A program made the translations under genes and the position numbers. Below are positions 8,367 to 18,800 of a stretch of DNA of 53,637 nucleotides, piece after piece. The notes beneath the pieces are model-generated. The model did not search any database and had not been told where the DNA came from. It was given only the letters and a program-made list of their open reading frames with translations. Within the stretch, counting starts at the first letter, position 1, and the number at the start of each line of letters is the position of its first letter. Source of the stretch: Eubacterium ruminantium (GTDB lineage Bacteria > Bacillota > Clostridia > Lachnospirales > Lachnospiraceae); assembly GCA_900108205.1 (NCBI GenBank), contig FNUU01000016.1:1-53637 (forward strand). Direction: 5' to 3'.

Positions 8367-11108
8367 TTAGTCAACACTAAACCCCATTTTTTGTTTTTTT
8401 TCTGATGCATTTATATCAATATTTTCGTCCATGATGTAGTCCTCGACATCACTAAGTATGATCATACGATCGTCCTCATCGTCCTCTGCACGTAAATTCT
8501 GATTCATTATTACCTGGTCAAGAATATTCCTAACTGTCCTGGCATTTGCAAAATTTGGACTCTGGCGATAATATTCTGTAACATCCATCAGTTTATCCAA
8601 AGCCTCATTATTGATTTCATACTTCTTTCCTTTTAGGAACAGGATTGCAATTTCAGCAAGTTCTTCTCTTGTATAGTCCGGAAAGTCAAGTGAAAACTGG
8701 ATTCTTGATTCAAAGCCCGGATTGACACTTAGCATTGTTTTCATCTCTTCCTTATATCCAGCTAAAATCACACAAAACTGTCCTCTGTGATCTTCCATAG
8801 CTTTCAGAAGAACTGCTATAGCTTCATCACCATAATTAGTTGCACCACCCGAAGAAGAATTATTGCTGACTAATCCATAGGCTTCATCTACAAACAAAAC
8901 ACCACCCATAGCTTCCTGAATCTTCTCTTGTGTCTTCGGACCTGTTTCCCCTACATACTTGCCCATTAATCCGGTTGCATCCGTCTCTACAAGCTTAGAC
9001 TCTGAGAGAACCCCGGCGTCATATAGAATTCTTGACAGAATTCTTGCCACTTCAGTTTTACCGGTTCCGGGATTACCATAAAAGCTCATATGCATGTTAA
9101 AATCACCATCAGCTTTATTTTTCTTTGCATAAGCTTTGATTTTTTTAACCATACGTTTAACTGTTTCCAACCCTACCAACTTATCAAGTTCTTCCTCGCC
9201 AGTTAGGATTTTCTTTGCTGTACCCTCTCCACTTGTAGGAAGATTAATTTTTGAATCCTGTATATAACGATTTACATCTACAATACCCAGCTCATGATCA
9301 TCGGTTCCAACCGCTCGAATATTCTGACACATTATAACCTGATCGAGAATATTCCTGATTTCACGAGCATTGGCAAAATTAGCTTCCTTACGTTTTATAT
9401 CTGTCACATCCAGGATTTTATCCATAGCATTATCTGTAATTGTATATTGCCTCTTTTTGAGCATCAGATTAGTGATCTGCTTCAGCTCATCTCTGTTATA
9501 ATTTGGAAAATCCAATTCAAACTGAATTCTCGACTTAAATCCCGGATTTGTCGAAAGCATCTCCAGCATCTGATTTTTATATCCAGCTAAGATCACGCAG
9601 AACTTTCCTCGGTAATCTTCCATCGCCTTAATCAGCGTAGCAACAGCCTCCTGTCCGTAATCACCTGCTCCACCATCCTTAGGGATCAACGCATATGCTT
9701 CATCAATAAAAAGAACTCCACCCATGGCTTCCCTTATTTTCATCATTGTTTTTTGTGGAGTTTCACCTACATACTGACCAACAAGTCCTCCCCTATCCAC
9801 CTCAATCACATTCTTTGTAGGAAGAATTTTGTTCTCATAAAGTATTCCGGCAATAATTCTGGCAACTTCTGTCTTTCCTGTACCAGGATTACCATAAAAG
9901 CACATATGAATATTTAGATCCTGGCTATCTTTATTAGACATCGCATATGCTTTAATCTTCTTTATACTCTCTTTAATATTCGAGAGACCAATCAGCTTAT
10001 TGAGTTTCTTTTCATTTTCTCCGACATATATCAGTTTGGACGCATTCACTCCCATAAATCCAAACGAATCTAATTCTGTCATTTTGATATATAGATCAAA
10101 TACATCGTCCTCATCCTTATCGCTCAGATATTCATCATCTATTAAAGGATTTTTAATCCCTGAGTACCTTGTTGAAACATCTTCTATCAGTTTTTGTGTG
10201 AATCCATCACCTTCTATAACGGCTCCATCCTCAAAATGATAGTAGTACTGCTTTTCCAACACTGGAAGTTTCATCAATGCATAGATTGCTGTCCACATCA
10301 CCTTAAGCTGTTCTTCAAGTTCCTCTGATCCGTCAGAAAATATATCAACAACATACTTCTTATCCAGAGTTTTCTTTACGGTTGCACATACTCCGTCTAA
10401 ATCTTTTTTATAATCATTTTCCTTTGACTGCTTAAGATTTGGTTTGATCTTATTCTGATATGTTGTGCCATATATATTATTGACTTTGATGAATTTCTTA
10501 ATCTTGTCCATAAACTGAATAAGCATCTCAAGTAACTCATCGCCTGTTTCAATCAATTCCGGACTTGGCACCTCTCTGTAATCTAGTTTAATCTTAGGGA
10601 ATACCGGTTCTGGGAGCTCACACTTAACTCCAATCACTTCCATAGCATCATTTAACACCTCATCCAGACCTGCTATATTTCCTTTGACAATGTCGTATTC
10701 AGCTTCATATTCATTCTTATATTCTTCATGCAGATGCTTTTTCAGTTCGTCTATTGATTTTTCCATGCGCGTAAAGAATTCGTCCATTTTTTTGCCGCCG
10801 CAAACATAATTTTGGATCGTGGTAAAATCAGGAAACCTCTGGTCATCTTTCGATTTCGGAATCTTAATCATCTTTTGATTCTCAGGATTAGCAGCCTTTT
10901 TTGATGACGGTTCTTTTCTCGAAAAAACAATATCTTTTGTGTCAACCTTATTCAGTTTTAATTGATCAATAAACCTGTTAACTTCATCTACCAGTATCTG
11001 TTTACGATTGTAAGGAGCAGGATACATTTTGTATCCACAGACTGCACAGGTACAGTTTTTATTGCTTTCCTTCATCATTCCACAACATATACATTTATAC
11101 TCAGCCAT
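8367..11108 (-). CDS. Double CbxX/SpoVK-type AAA+ ATPase with N-terminal zinc ribbon
   Basis: About 913 residues. The N terminus has a cysteine cluster (CICCG then CTCAVCGY, about residues 6-25), probably zinc-binding. A helical region of about 350 residues follows. Two tandem AAA+ modules of the CbbX/SpoVK type come next: Walker A YGNPGTGKTEVAR at about 406 and 678, Walker B GGVLFIDEAYAL and GGVLFVDEAYGL, and the sensor/arginine segment NPGFKSRIQF / NPGFESRIQF in each. Such ATPases remodel proteins through a hexamer pore. I place the start at ATG 11108, two bases after the brxL stop; the TTG at 11114 overlaps it. Tight linkage to brxL argues for co-translation and a joint role. Its substrate is unknown; a BREX subunit or phage protein is plausible. 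Confidence 0.87.
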   Translation of the reverse strand: MAEYKCICCGMMKESNKNCTCAVCGYKMYPAPYNRKQILVDEVNRFIDQLKLNKVDTKDIVFSRKEPSSKKAANPENQKMIKIPKSKDDQRFPDFTTIQNYVCGGKKMDEFFTRMEKSIDELKKHLHEEYKNEYEAEYDIVKGNIAGLDEVLNDAMEVIGVKCELPEPVFPKIKLDYREVPSPELIETGDELLEMLIQFMDKIKKFIKVNNIYGTTYQNKIKPNLKQSKENDYKKDLDGVCATVKKTLDKKYVVDIFSDGSEELEEQLKVMWTAIYALMKLPVLEKQYYYHFEDGAVIEGDGFTQKLIEDVSTRYSGIKNPLIDDEYLSDKDEDDVFDLYIKMTELDSFGFMGVNASKLIYVGENEKKLNKLIGLSNIKESIKKIKAYAMSNKDSQDLNIHMCFYGNPGTGKTEVARIIAGILYENKILPTKNVIEVDRGGLVGQYVGETPQKTMMKIREAMGGVLFIDEAYALIPKDGGAGDYGQEAVATLIKAMEDYRGKFCVILAGYKNQMLEMLSTNPGFKSRIQFELDFPNYNRDELKQITNLMLKKRQYTITDNAMDKILDVTDIKRKEANFANAREIRNILDQVIMCQNIRAVGTDDHELGIVDVNRYIQDSKINLPTSGEGTAKKILTGEEELDKLVGLETVKRMVKKIKAYAKKNKADGDFNMHMSFYGNPGTGKTEVARILSRILYDAGVLSESKLVETDATGLMGKYVGETGPKTQEKIQEAMGGVLFVDEAYGLVSNNSSSGGATNYGDEAIAVLLKAMEDHRGQFCVILAGYKEEMKTMLSVNPGFESRIQFSLDFPDYTREELAEIAILFLKGKKYEINNEALDKLMDVTEYYRQSPNFANARTVRNILDQVIMNQNLRAEDDEDDRMIILSDVEDYIMDENIDINASEKKQKMGFSVD

Positions 11109-11110
11109 AA

Positions 11111-13231
11111 TCAATCAACTCCCAACGCCTTTTTTGCCGCATCTAAAGGTGTCGTATAGAAGATCACCTCTATTTCTTTTTTCAGATCACGTCCCAGCAT
11201 TTCATATTTTTCCTTACTCTCTGCCGGAAGCATAATTATCTTTGCGCCTGCATTGGATGCCGCAACAAACATTTCATCAATCTCTGTTGTTATAGGCATC
11301 ATACTTCCTGACATAACGACTCGACCACAGATTACAAGTGATGGCATAACCGCACGATTTGATAAAGCAGAAAAAAGACCTACCACCTCTGCTACAGAAA
11401 CCTCATCACTAACGTTTCTGTTCTGCAAATCATTAAAATACAAGCTGTAATCAAAGCTCTCATGACCTCCGGAAACTATACGCCCAGAATTCTCGCTAAA
11501 ATAATTAAACGCTGCCATGATACTATCTCGTACGCTTTTTGGAGAATGTGCTAAACCTTCGACATTCTTAAAGCTAAACTTACCTGAACCGTTGATAAGC
11601 TTATTCTCCAGGCGATAGATACCGACTTTGTCATCTATTGAACGACCTACTGCATATACATAACCTGGTTTTTCCAATCCCTCGAATACCAGTGTACCGG
11701 TAGATACTTCCGGTAGATTTACGACAAACTCTTCATCTGTATCAAGATCAATATATCCAAGTCCTACATCACTGAATTCCGCAGGATTCATCTTTCGAAG
11801 CTGCTCCTTAACTCTCCTTCTACACTCGATGCAGTATTCCAGAAGCTCACGACACTCCTCTTTTGTCATCCGCCCATCAGGATATATTAGCTTAGCCATC
11901 CCAGAGAACGTTCTCCTGACAGCTGTATCGTCCCTGGTATTATAATTATCATTCAATGCAAAATAATTGGCAAAAGCATTGGTAAAATCATATTTTCTCA
12001 TAGAATGACAAAACTCTGAGAAACAATCGGAAATCAGACCATACCTCTGCGTAAAAAGACTGGCTCGAAGTTTAGGTGTTTCCCATCCCGGAAGATATGC
12101 ATGAATACGATCAAAAAACGCCGAGTCATTATTAAAGTCTGCCGGAAACGGCTCAAACAGATTTGTAGTACGCATCATATCCGCAACACTTCGGAATGTA
12201 TTTCCTTCAAAAGCAATAGAAGCATCCGAACTAATCGAATCTGTTCCTCTGGCAAAAGATCCATTCGCCATATAGTTCTTCATTATCTGAATCATATCTC
12301 CCGATGACTGGGTAATACCTCCAACCTCGTCAAAAGCAATACAATCCCAGTTTCCAACAAGACCAATTCTACGAGATCCCATATTGTAAAACATATTTGA
12401 AACTGTTGTGTGGCCACTACTCATTAAGATAGAATACGGTGAAAGCTCACTATAAGCATGAGATTTTCCTGTTCCTCTTGGTCCAAGCTCTACAAGGTTA
12501 TAGTTTTTCTGTATAAATGGAACAAAACGAAGCAGGTAATGAAGCTTCTGTTTGTCACTTAATTCATCCGGCTCATATCCTGCAGATCTAAGCATTAAAG
12601 CAATCCATTCATCCTTCGTAAAATTCTGTCTTGCATCCTTTATCTCATCCAAATCCAAATTTGGCATCTGAATCGGCTTTAACGAAGTAATTTCAAATGG
12701 AGAATCATATCTAGATCTCTTCTTTTTTACTTTCTTTTTTCTTTTCTGTTTGTTAAAGATATCCTCCTCAATCTCTTCCTCTTCATCATCTTGCTTTTCT
12801 AAGCCCACATAGCTGATTTTTAAAATACACCATATTCCTCCGACCAATAACTTTTCATTATGAACTACCAAATCTGAGCTCACTTCAAATGGATCAATCT
12901 TTAAATTAGTGAATCGTGCAATATACTTATCTTCACGTTCATCAAGTTCTACAGTTATTTTGTCAATAATGGTGTATTGCCCGTTTTCTTTGATCTTTGA
13001 TTTAACATACTCACTCTGATCCGGACGCACATAATTCTCACTAAGAATTTTCTTGATCTTTCCAAGGCCTATTTCAATTGCCTCTTCATCATCAGTCGCG
13101 CAATACATTCCAAGTAAATACTCCAGAACATATGTGGGTACATTTGCACCTTTTTTCATCAGTGATGTTAAATCCTTCCGTACAACCTTACCCGGAAAAT
13201 TGTCCAATACCTTCTCATCAAATTCATTCAT
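11111..13231 (-). CDS. brxL: BrxL, AAA+ ATPase of BREX with Lon-like C terminus
   Basis: 706 residues. The N-terminal region includes a lysine-rich linker (QKRKKKVKKKRSRY, about 161-174). The ATPase core has Walker A GPRGTGKSHAY (about 250) and Walker B WDCIAFDEVGGI. The pattern PRGTGKS...DEVGG with an NLxEPFPADFNND-type stretch (here NLFEPFPADFNNDSAF) is typical of BrxL. The C-terminal third (VVGLFSALSNRAVMPSLVIC ... GAKIIMLPAESK) matches the Lon-protease-like fold; I could not point to a convincing Ser-Lys dyad. BrxL is a DNA-binding ATPase needed for type 1 BREX defence but not for methylation. Start ATG 13231 follows GGGGAGGCC. Follows pglZ by 24 bases. Confidence 0.92.
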   Translation of the reverse strand: MNEFDEKVLDNFPGKVVRKDLTSLMKKGANVPTYVLEYLLGMYCATDDEEAIEIGLGKIKKILSENYVRPDQSEYVKSKIKENGQYTIIDKITVELDEREDKYIARFTNLKIDPFEVSSDLVVHNEKLLVGGIWCILKISYVGLEKQDDEEEEIEEDIFNKQKRKKKVKKKRSRYDSPFEITSLKPIQMPNLDLDEIKDARQNFTKDEWIALMLRSAGYEPDELSDKQKLHYLLRFVPFIQKNYNLVELGPRGTGKSHAYSELSPYSILMSSGHTTVSNMFYNMGSRRIGLVGNWDCIAFDEVGGITQSSGDMIQIMKNYMANGSFARGTDSISSDASIAFEGNTFRSVADMMRTTNLFEPFPADFNNDSAFFDRIHAYLPGWETPKLRASLFTQRYGLISDCFSEFCHSMRKYDFTNAFANYFALNDNYNTRDDTAVRRTFSGMAKLIYPDGRMTKEECRELLEYCIECRRRVKEQLRKMNPAEFSDVGLGYIDLDTDEEFVVNLPEVSTGTLVFEGLEKPGYVYAVGRSIDDKVGIYRLENKLINGSGKFSFKNVEGLAHSPKSVRDSIMAAFNYFSENSGRIVSGGHESFDYSLYFNDLQNRNVSDEVSVAEVVGLFSALSNRAVMPSLVICGRVVMSGSMMPITTEIDEMFVAASNAGAKIIMLPAESKEKYEMLGRDLKKEIEVIFYTTPLDAAKKALGVD

Positions 13232-13255
13232 TAGTTTGGCCTCCCCATAATAAAA

Positions 13256-15832
13256 TTAAAAATCAAAATCATTTGCGAAAGCGATATCAATCGTAAAGGC
13301 AATCTTTTCAGGCACTCCTGAAGTGTCTTTTTCTATAATAGACAGGTAGTATTCCTCTGTCTTTTTGAATTCCTGTCCTTTTAATGTAAACCTCTCTCGG
13401 AACACTCTCTCTGAACCATTATCGGAGATTCTATCTGCAATAATAGTTTTCACATCGCTGATAAGCTTTCCTGCACCATCCGTAAAGAATACGTTGTATG
13501 TACAAGCAGCAACCTTTCCACCTACCGGTTCTTTTTGATAGAAATTCAGCGAGAATACATTATTGCTAACTTTTCTACCCGAGCTGATCAGCTCAATCTT
13601 AACCTTACTGCTCTCTACATACTTCTTATTCGAAGCACGCATATTCTTAAATGTGATCACTGGAACCATCATTTCCTGAAGCGATACACCACCATGTACA
13701 TAATTCATTCCACCACCGGTTTTAAATCGTATGTTATCCTGTGGTACCATCAAATAATAATCGCTATGATAATCTGTCATCGGAATATGAAGCAGATGGT
13801 CTTCACCTGAATTTTTATCAGTAATTATGTAACGTCTGTCAGTCTCTAACAACATTCCATTTACGTAATCCTTTTCAGCCTTATCGCTGACTGTCAGTTG
13901 CTTATAGGAATACAGGAAACCATGATCAGCTGTGATCAGGATGTTAGTTCCACTGAGTTCATTTGTTATGATGCGAACCAGATTCTTAATCTCAGCTACT
14001 GCATTCTCACAGGCCTCAAACACCTTATCCTCCGTCACCATAGCCTCACCTATAGTATCTATTGCATTGTGGTATATATATATTATATTCTTTCCTGCTG
14101 CCAGATCACGTTTTTCTGCCTGCTTCATACCAAGCAGTTTCTTATATGTAACCGCTACGCTATCCTGCTTTTCCGCCTGGAGAACCTTCTCTCTATTCTC
14201 AGTTCCCTCTGTAGACATGCCATCCAGATACACCTTGCCCTCTTCATCAATTTCCAATGACTTGTGCGGAAGCAATGCAGCCATACCATACTTTGTTACA
14301 GAAGGAAGAACACTTTGCATTGCACCAAGTGTTGCATTCCCCTTAGTTTCACGTATAAGTGTTTCCGTTAACTCTGCTGCCACCTCATATCGAAGTGCAT
14401 CAGAAACAATAACAAATACTTTTCCTCCTGAGAGAAGCGAGCACACATTGTGCTGGTAAAATGCCCTCTGTTGATCCAGTCCAGGCAATGCACTGCATTT
14501 CTCAATATCTTCCCTTATCAGATCAGTCCACTTTGATGATAATTCCTTCAGATACCAATTCTTGTAGATTCCTTCTACATAATCCGCAACACCTTTAAAC
14601 GCATCCTCAAGATACATATTAGAATTCTTCAGACTTTGACCAAATGATGTATGGAATAATCGATAATAAGTATCCATCTGATAGTAATCCTGCTGATACT
14701 TCTTCCACATATCCTTATACTGCGCAATATGGAATCCTGTAATATTATTCTGATAAAATGTCTGCATATTAGCTACCTGTAGGATTCCGTCAAAGTAGTA
14801 ATGCACACGCTTATACCATTTCATCGTACGCCGTTTCTCAACAGCCGTTAAAATATCATCCACCTTAACTATATTTTCCGAGATTTCTGTCAGATACTTG
14901 AACAGTATTGCTTCATTTATACAAGGAAATATCTCGCTTGCCATCATGTCAGCTACATCCAGCTTATCAAAGCGTTTACGGAGTCCACCCATTTCTTCTA
15001 CATCTCTGCAGATATCATAGAAAACGCGATCATCCTCGGAATGTAGCCATTCATTAACCATGGCATAGCAGTTTGCCTGATGCTGTTCTGACACAAATGA
15101 TTCAAGCCCCAAAAAGAATGAATCACTCATAGTAGATGACAATGCCGTTAGAAGGATATGTGCAGCCAATGTGATCAAGCCATCTCCTTCTTTATGCTCA
15201 TACCCTGTATATCTATTAATCATTTCCCAGAGCACATCAATATTTCCAAACTTATTAATGCTATCAATAGCGCCGTTTTCAGATTCATCCAAACCGTCAA
15301 GAAGTATCGCACGAATAATACCTGCAGCGTTATTCTGTAATGCTGCGGAAAGCACTGACAATATGTCAATATGTAATTGTCCAGGTGAGGTATACGTAGA
15401 TTCCAGCGCTTTCAGTTTTGCTGCACGTGTCTGGTTATCAAAAAAGCCAGCATATAGCTTCATGGTTTTCCTTAAAGGTGCCGTAGAAGGTATACCAAAC
15501 TCATCCATACGCATGGAAAGAATATCTGCACGGAACTCCTCACTGTAACACTCAATATCAAGTAACCAATTATCCCGAACATCATTATATGAAATCGGAT
15601 TATATACCAGATAGTTAGATTCAATATCATTCTCTGACAGAAGCTGCTTTGCATAAAAGTTGTTACTGCCTGTCAGTTTCAATATCTTCACATCCGGCAA
15701 ATCAAGAGTATCCACTATCCCCCCGAAAGCCTGATCCTCATCATGCCAAAATATTATCCTTCTTTTATAAAATTCCGGTAATGGAGCCGCAAATCGGGCT
15801 TCCAGCTTTGTACGTATAACTTCGCTCTCCAT
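13256..15832 (-). CDS. pglZ: PglZ, alkaline-phosphatase-superfamily BREX protein
   Basis: 858 residues. The PglZ metal-site signatures are visible: VFVIVSDALRYEVA (about 472-485), SVLPSVTKYGMAALLPH with the putative nucleophile threonine (about 507-523), YHNAIDTIGEA, and ILITADHGFLYSY (about 630-643), followed by GGMNYVHGGVSLQEMMVPVI. PglZ is the hallmark BREX subunit and binds PglX. The C-terminal 110 residues form a beta-rich region ending FTIDIAFANDFDF that recurs at the end of the coiled-coil protein at 6315-8324. Start ATG 15832 has AAGGAGACGGAT upstream, 17 bases after the pglX stop. Confidence 0.95.
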   Translation of the reverse strand: MESEVIRTKLEARFAAPLPEFYKRRIIFWHDEDQAFGGIVDTLDLPDVKILKLTGSNNFYAKQLLSENDIESNYLVYNPISYNDVRDNWLLDIECYSEEFRADILSMRMDEFGIPSTAPLRKTMKLYAGFFDNQTRAAKLKALESTYTSPGQLHIDILSVLSAALQNNAAGIIRAILLDGLDESENGAIDSINKFGNIDVLWEMINRYTGYEHKEGDGLITLAAHILLTALSSTMSDSFFLGLESFVSEQHQANCYAMVNEWLHSEDDRVFYDICRDVEEMGGLRKRFDKLDVADMMASEIFPCINEAILFKYLTEISENIVKVDDILTAVEKRRTMKWYKRVHYYFDGILQVANMQTFYQNNITGFHIAQYKDMWKKYQQDYYQMDTYYRLFHTSFGQSLKNSNMYLEDAFKGVADYVEGIYKNWYLKELSSKWTDLIREDIEKCSALPGLDQQRAFYQHNVCSLLSGGKVFVIVSDALRYEVAAELTETLIRETKGNATLGAMQSVLPSVTKYGMAALLPHKSLEIDEEGKVYLDGMSTEGTENREKVLQAEKQDSVAVTYKKLLGMKQAEKRDLAAGKNIIYIYHNAIDTIGEAMVTEDKVFEACENAVAEIKNLVRIITNELSGTNILITADHGFLYSYKQLTVSDKAEKDYVNGMLLETDRRYIITDKNSGEDHLLHIPMTDYHSDYYLMVPQDNIRFKTGGGMNYVHGGVSLQEMMVPVITFKNMRASNKKYVESSKVKIELISSGRKVSNNVFSLNFYQKEPVGGKVAACTYNVFFTDGAGKLISDVKTIIADRISDNGSERVFRERFTLKGQEFKKTEEYYLSIIEKDTSGVPEKIAFTIDIAFANDFDF

Positions 15833-15849
15833 ATCCGTCTCCTTATTAA

Positions 15850-18800
15850 TTACTTAATCTTTGCAAGTACATCTCCGAACTTTGCATAATTCACCTTAAC
15901 CCCATCATCCAGATCAATCGTAATCATCTGATCAGCCAGATGATGAATCTTCTCCTCATATTGACGAAGCTCCAGCTCTTGGTCCTTGATCTTAGACAAT
16001 TGTTTATTCAACTTCACTTTCTCGCTTGCAGCCGCATGCCCCACACGATCCTCCAGGTCAGCTATAGCAGTACGATACCTGCTCTGTAGCTCATGGATAT
16101 AATCGGTACGGATTCTTGCTATTGTATCCGGCTGATAGCGGTGCATATAAATCAGGCACTTAAACCCGTTCTTTTTGCCGGAGTCAAAGAGCCAGTAAAT
16201 TGGGCGTTTGCCAGAGCCAACAACACTGTAATTTGTGCAATGATCTGCGAAAAACTCATTCAAGAAATAATTGCGAATCACGTCCCTTGGCAACCCACTT
16301 CCACCTAATACATCTGCAATAAATCTCAAGTTTTCTTCTAACATCTGTTCGCCATATACAGTGCGTATAAAATTAATAAAACGACAAACAATATCATCAT
16401 TGAAGTACTCATCATCACATATAGGAATAATTGCGTCTTTGTCTGGCGTATAAATCGAATATTTTGAATTATCCCATTCTCCACCCGCATAAACTACGCC
16501 TTCAATTCCTAATGAATATCTTCCAAACATGCAACCAACCGAATATGAAATAAGTGCTTTAATTTCTGCAGTAGTATCTACATCTTTCACAGAAACATCT
16601 CTACGTTCATATTCAAAGTTCATGTTTTCAAAGCCATAGATATCTTTGAAAATATCATTCAACTTCATTTCATTTGTATAAAATAATTCATATTGTGTTT
16701 TCACAAACATTGCATATTCTTCAAGTAGTGCTTTGATGGAAATATTATTTCCTATATCTGCTCTTGGTATAAGCGCATTGCTCTTAAACTCAAATGTTGT
16801 TTCGTAAGAACTCCAATCTTCTTTACTTATATTAATTTGTTCTTTGACTATATCAGTAACCTCATCAATTCTTTCGACTATATACGGAATAGACTTTAAG
16901 TCCTTCTTCTGAAGGTTAATCGATGGGTTCATTGCTTTAAGATATAGTTCTGCAACCTTCGAATTAAAGAATCCCAGGAAGTAATATAAATACTCATCGG
17001 AAAAATTTAAGATTGGACCAGATGATTCTGATTGATAATCGCACGGAACATAACGAAATCCTGTTCCTCTACTTGACACTGAACTGTAGGTTACTCCTTG
17101 CTTAAACCATTGATTTTCTGGTGTTATACTCGAAGTCTTATTACTTCGATAAAATGTTTTTGCATTATCTCTCCAATCGATAATATGGACAACATTACCG
17201 TAATACTTTCTAAATGGACCTCCCTTTGCACATGGCGCCCAATAATCCTTACAAACTTTGCTCTGTTCAACTTCCCAAAAAAGTCTTAAAAACCTGTCAT
17301 TATTACCTGTGACATTTTTTGCTCCAGATACCTCTACATATTTTTCTAAGGATACACCTTTTTTATAATTTTCAAAGAACTTTTCACCAACCCAATAACA
17401 CAAAGCACCTGTTGGAGAATCCATAAACAAATCAATATTTAACACACTATAGTTATCTTTATTGAAGAACTCTGTTTCTTTCAGCTTATAATCTTTTGCC
17501 TCGGTCAAATTTACAAAACTACTCTTGCTCTCCTTTACTCTTGTATTTAATAGAATAAAAGCACAAGTCTGCACAACATCGTTACCAATAAATTCAAAAG
17601 CTTTAATTCCATGATGAGTTAACGACTTTATCGTACTCGTCGCAAACATTTTCTTTCTTAATTTGAAATAACTATCTATAAACATCCAGCTATGCATTGT
17701 AATCATAGATACATATCCATTTGCCTCACATATCTGATGACATTTTTCAATAAACACGCTGAACATATCAGAAACACTATCCGGATACGTATTCTTGATA
17801 TATGTACCAAGCTTTGGACCCATACCACTACTTCCCATATATGGTGGGTTTGTTACCGCCACTTCATACTTCTGCGCCATAACCTCAGCCTGCTTTACTA
17901 GCTGTCTCAACTGATTAACAACCTGATCTCTGTACATCATAGCAAAGATATCTTCAGGTGTTGATTTAGCGATCTCATTAATACGAATATAAATCGAATC
18001 ACACTTTGGCATCTTGACGTTTAGAATACTTCCATACTCTTTAGCATCTGTGAAGACCCTTTTTATCTCCACCAAATCCATCTTGATATCCTTGTTTCCT
18101 GCAGCCACGAAATCAATCAACTCATCAGACATGAAAGAAGAATCTTGAATGGCCATAACATTTGGTCTGATTTCACTGTTTAAAATACGTCGATTATACT
18201 TACGTGCTTTCATCATAACCGCAAAATACGCCAACTGGCCTGCTCGATCATCAATATCCAATCCGAACAGATTATTTTCCAATATAGACTTAGCAGCATC
18301 ACGTTCTGACCAGCCGGATGCTGTATAAATTTGCATCAACACATCGAAAGCATAAACAAGGATATGACCTGATCCCATACAAGGATCTATGACTCTAATA
18401 TCTTCGACCTTCATAGAAGTGTATGTGTTGGCAATCTCAAGCAGCTGTTTGCGGACCTCAGACTCCTGCTCTGCTTCAGGCAAATAATATTTCCAGCCCA
18501 TTGCATCAGCTTCCTGTTTCTCCATCTCTGACTTTTTCTTCTCATTAGCAATCAGATAATCACCACTGTTTACCAACTTGCGCTGAATGTAAATACGACC
18601 TAAAGAGTTCTCCACCATATAACGAACGATCCAATCCGGTGTGAAGAGCTGTGTAGCCGCAGGAATACGTTCCTTCGTAATTTTTACATTTTTCTTTAAT
18701 AGTGCAAAAGTCTCATCTTTTAGATCACTGTTGTAATATTGATACAACCAACCAATAATCTGAACTGCATCTGTCCAGTCTTCTTCTGGAATGGTAGAAA

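Noticed and set aside
13932..14459. 175-aa plus-strand frame inside pglZ
   Set aside because: Long open frame opposite a confident PglZ core; codon bias of the real gene creates it. No ribosome site.
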